Shown one piece after another: positions 63,472 through 64,000 of a DNA stretch of 64,000 nucleotides (within the stretch, counting starts at the first letter, position 1; the number at the start of each line of letters is the position of its first letter). This DNA comes from Glossina fuscipes. Its lineage: Eukaryota; Arthropoda; Insecta; Diptera; Glossinidae. The translations under genes were made by a program, and so were the position numbers. The stretch lies in the NCBI RefSeq assembly GCF_014805625.2, contig NW_023998431.1:3690747-3754746 (forward strand), given 5' to 3'. The notes under the pieces were generated by a model, which did no database searches, had not been told where the DNA came from, and saw only the letters and a list, made by a program, of their open reading frames with translations.

Positions 63472-64000
63472 GTAAAATGAAAAAAATAAAAACACCAAAT
63501 GAGAAAATTTACAAAAATAGAAGAAAATAATAACAAACTGATAAACACTTAGACAATATAATCACAATATAATCACCTATAGTCACCACCTTTTTAATAT
63601 AGTTCACTTTTTCGTAACTGACACAGTCTCACGTGCAATCCAAATTCCAATTATGGATTTTTGTTATCTACACGTTTCTCGCATTCGTAATTACGGTATC
63701 CATAGCGCAGTGAGAGTAAAAATGGATTAACTTTGTAAATTCTTAATAAGCTGTCGAAGGCAATTGAGCAGAGCTAAATAATATAAGCAAAATTTCAAAG
63801 ACTGAAATTGAAAATATATACGTTAACGACCCCGCCCTCTAACGTTTAGATTTATTTATTTGTGTAGCTACGATTAGCAAGTACATACCAGTACGATTCA
63901 CAAGAGAAATATAATGCAACATAAGCAAAAGATTGTGAGTAACCTAACCTATGAGTTGGAATGCTTAAATGTAGGTTGACATAGGCAAAAGGAAGGTGAA
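63472..64000. other. Start of intron after exon 21
   Basis: AT-rich, with stops in all plus frames; no exon seen before the window ends. Confidence 0.7.

Noticed and set aside
63153..63548. 131-codon minus-strand frame rich in Leu and Val
   Set aside because: Antisense of a Thr/Asn/Gln-rich plus-strand segment; the plus strand has matching splice phase and donor.

Overview
The window is AT-rich, intron-rich animal DNA. It carries 21 exons, all on the + strand, from the middle of one large gene: the insect neurobeachin orthologue (rugose/AKAP550 in Drosophila, NBEA/LRBA family). The protein matches fly rugose much better than vertebrate NBEA. Repeat types and gene architecture suggest a higher fly, possibly a calyptrate such as tsetse (inference; species not proven). 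No other protein-coding host gene, functional tRNA or rRNA could be supported on either strand.

Layout: 1-5859 is intron or upstream DNA with no recognisable exon. Exons 1-7 (5860-15832) encode the concanavalin-A/laminin-G-like domain, with an optional 172-codon insert made by a distal splice donor of exon 5 plus exon 6. Exons 8-13 and the start of exon 14 (16147 to about 32750) encode the conserved armadillo-like helical region. The rest of exon 14 (to 34528) is a long acidic, poorly conserved segment with several amphipathic helices of the kind that anchor PKA RII subunits; it is broken by a 100-N assembly gap. Exons 15-18 (36501-49151) encode the second conserved helical block. Exon 19 (about 51945-53171) is a 409-codon Gln/His/Asn-rich in-frame exon, exon 20 is a short conserved exon, and exon 21 is a likely Thr/Asn-rich exon. 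The PH-BEACH and WD40 modules that complete the protein, and the N-terminal exons, lie outside the window. Splice phases agree across all 20 junctions; the one exon with an internal frame problem contains the gap. The coding total is about 7.16 kb in 57.6 kb.

The introns (87 bp to 10.8 kb) hold the rest: a complete non-autonomous piggyBac element with TTAA duplications (38657-39322), two decayed Jockey-like LINE reverse-transcriptase relics (about 40100-40960 and 46480-47825), at least ten copies of a dispersed GACGGACA-type repeat in both orientations (one nested inside a LINE relic), a small tRNA-derived SINE-like family, a diverged inverted duplication (6817-7950) and many microsatellites. 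I saw no CRISPR array, defence system, virus or bacterial insert.
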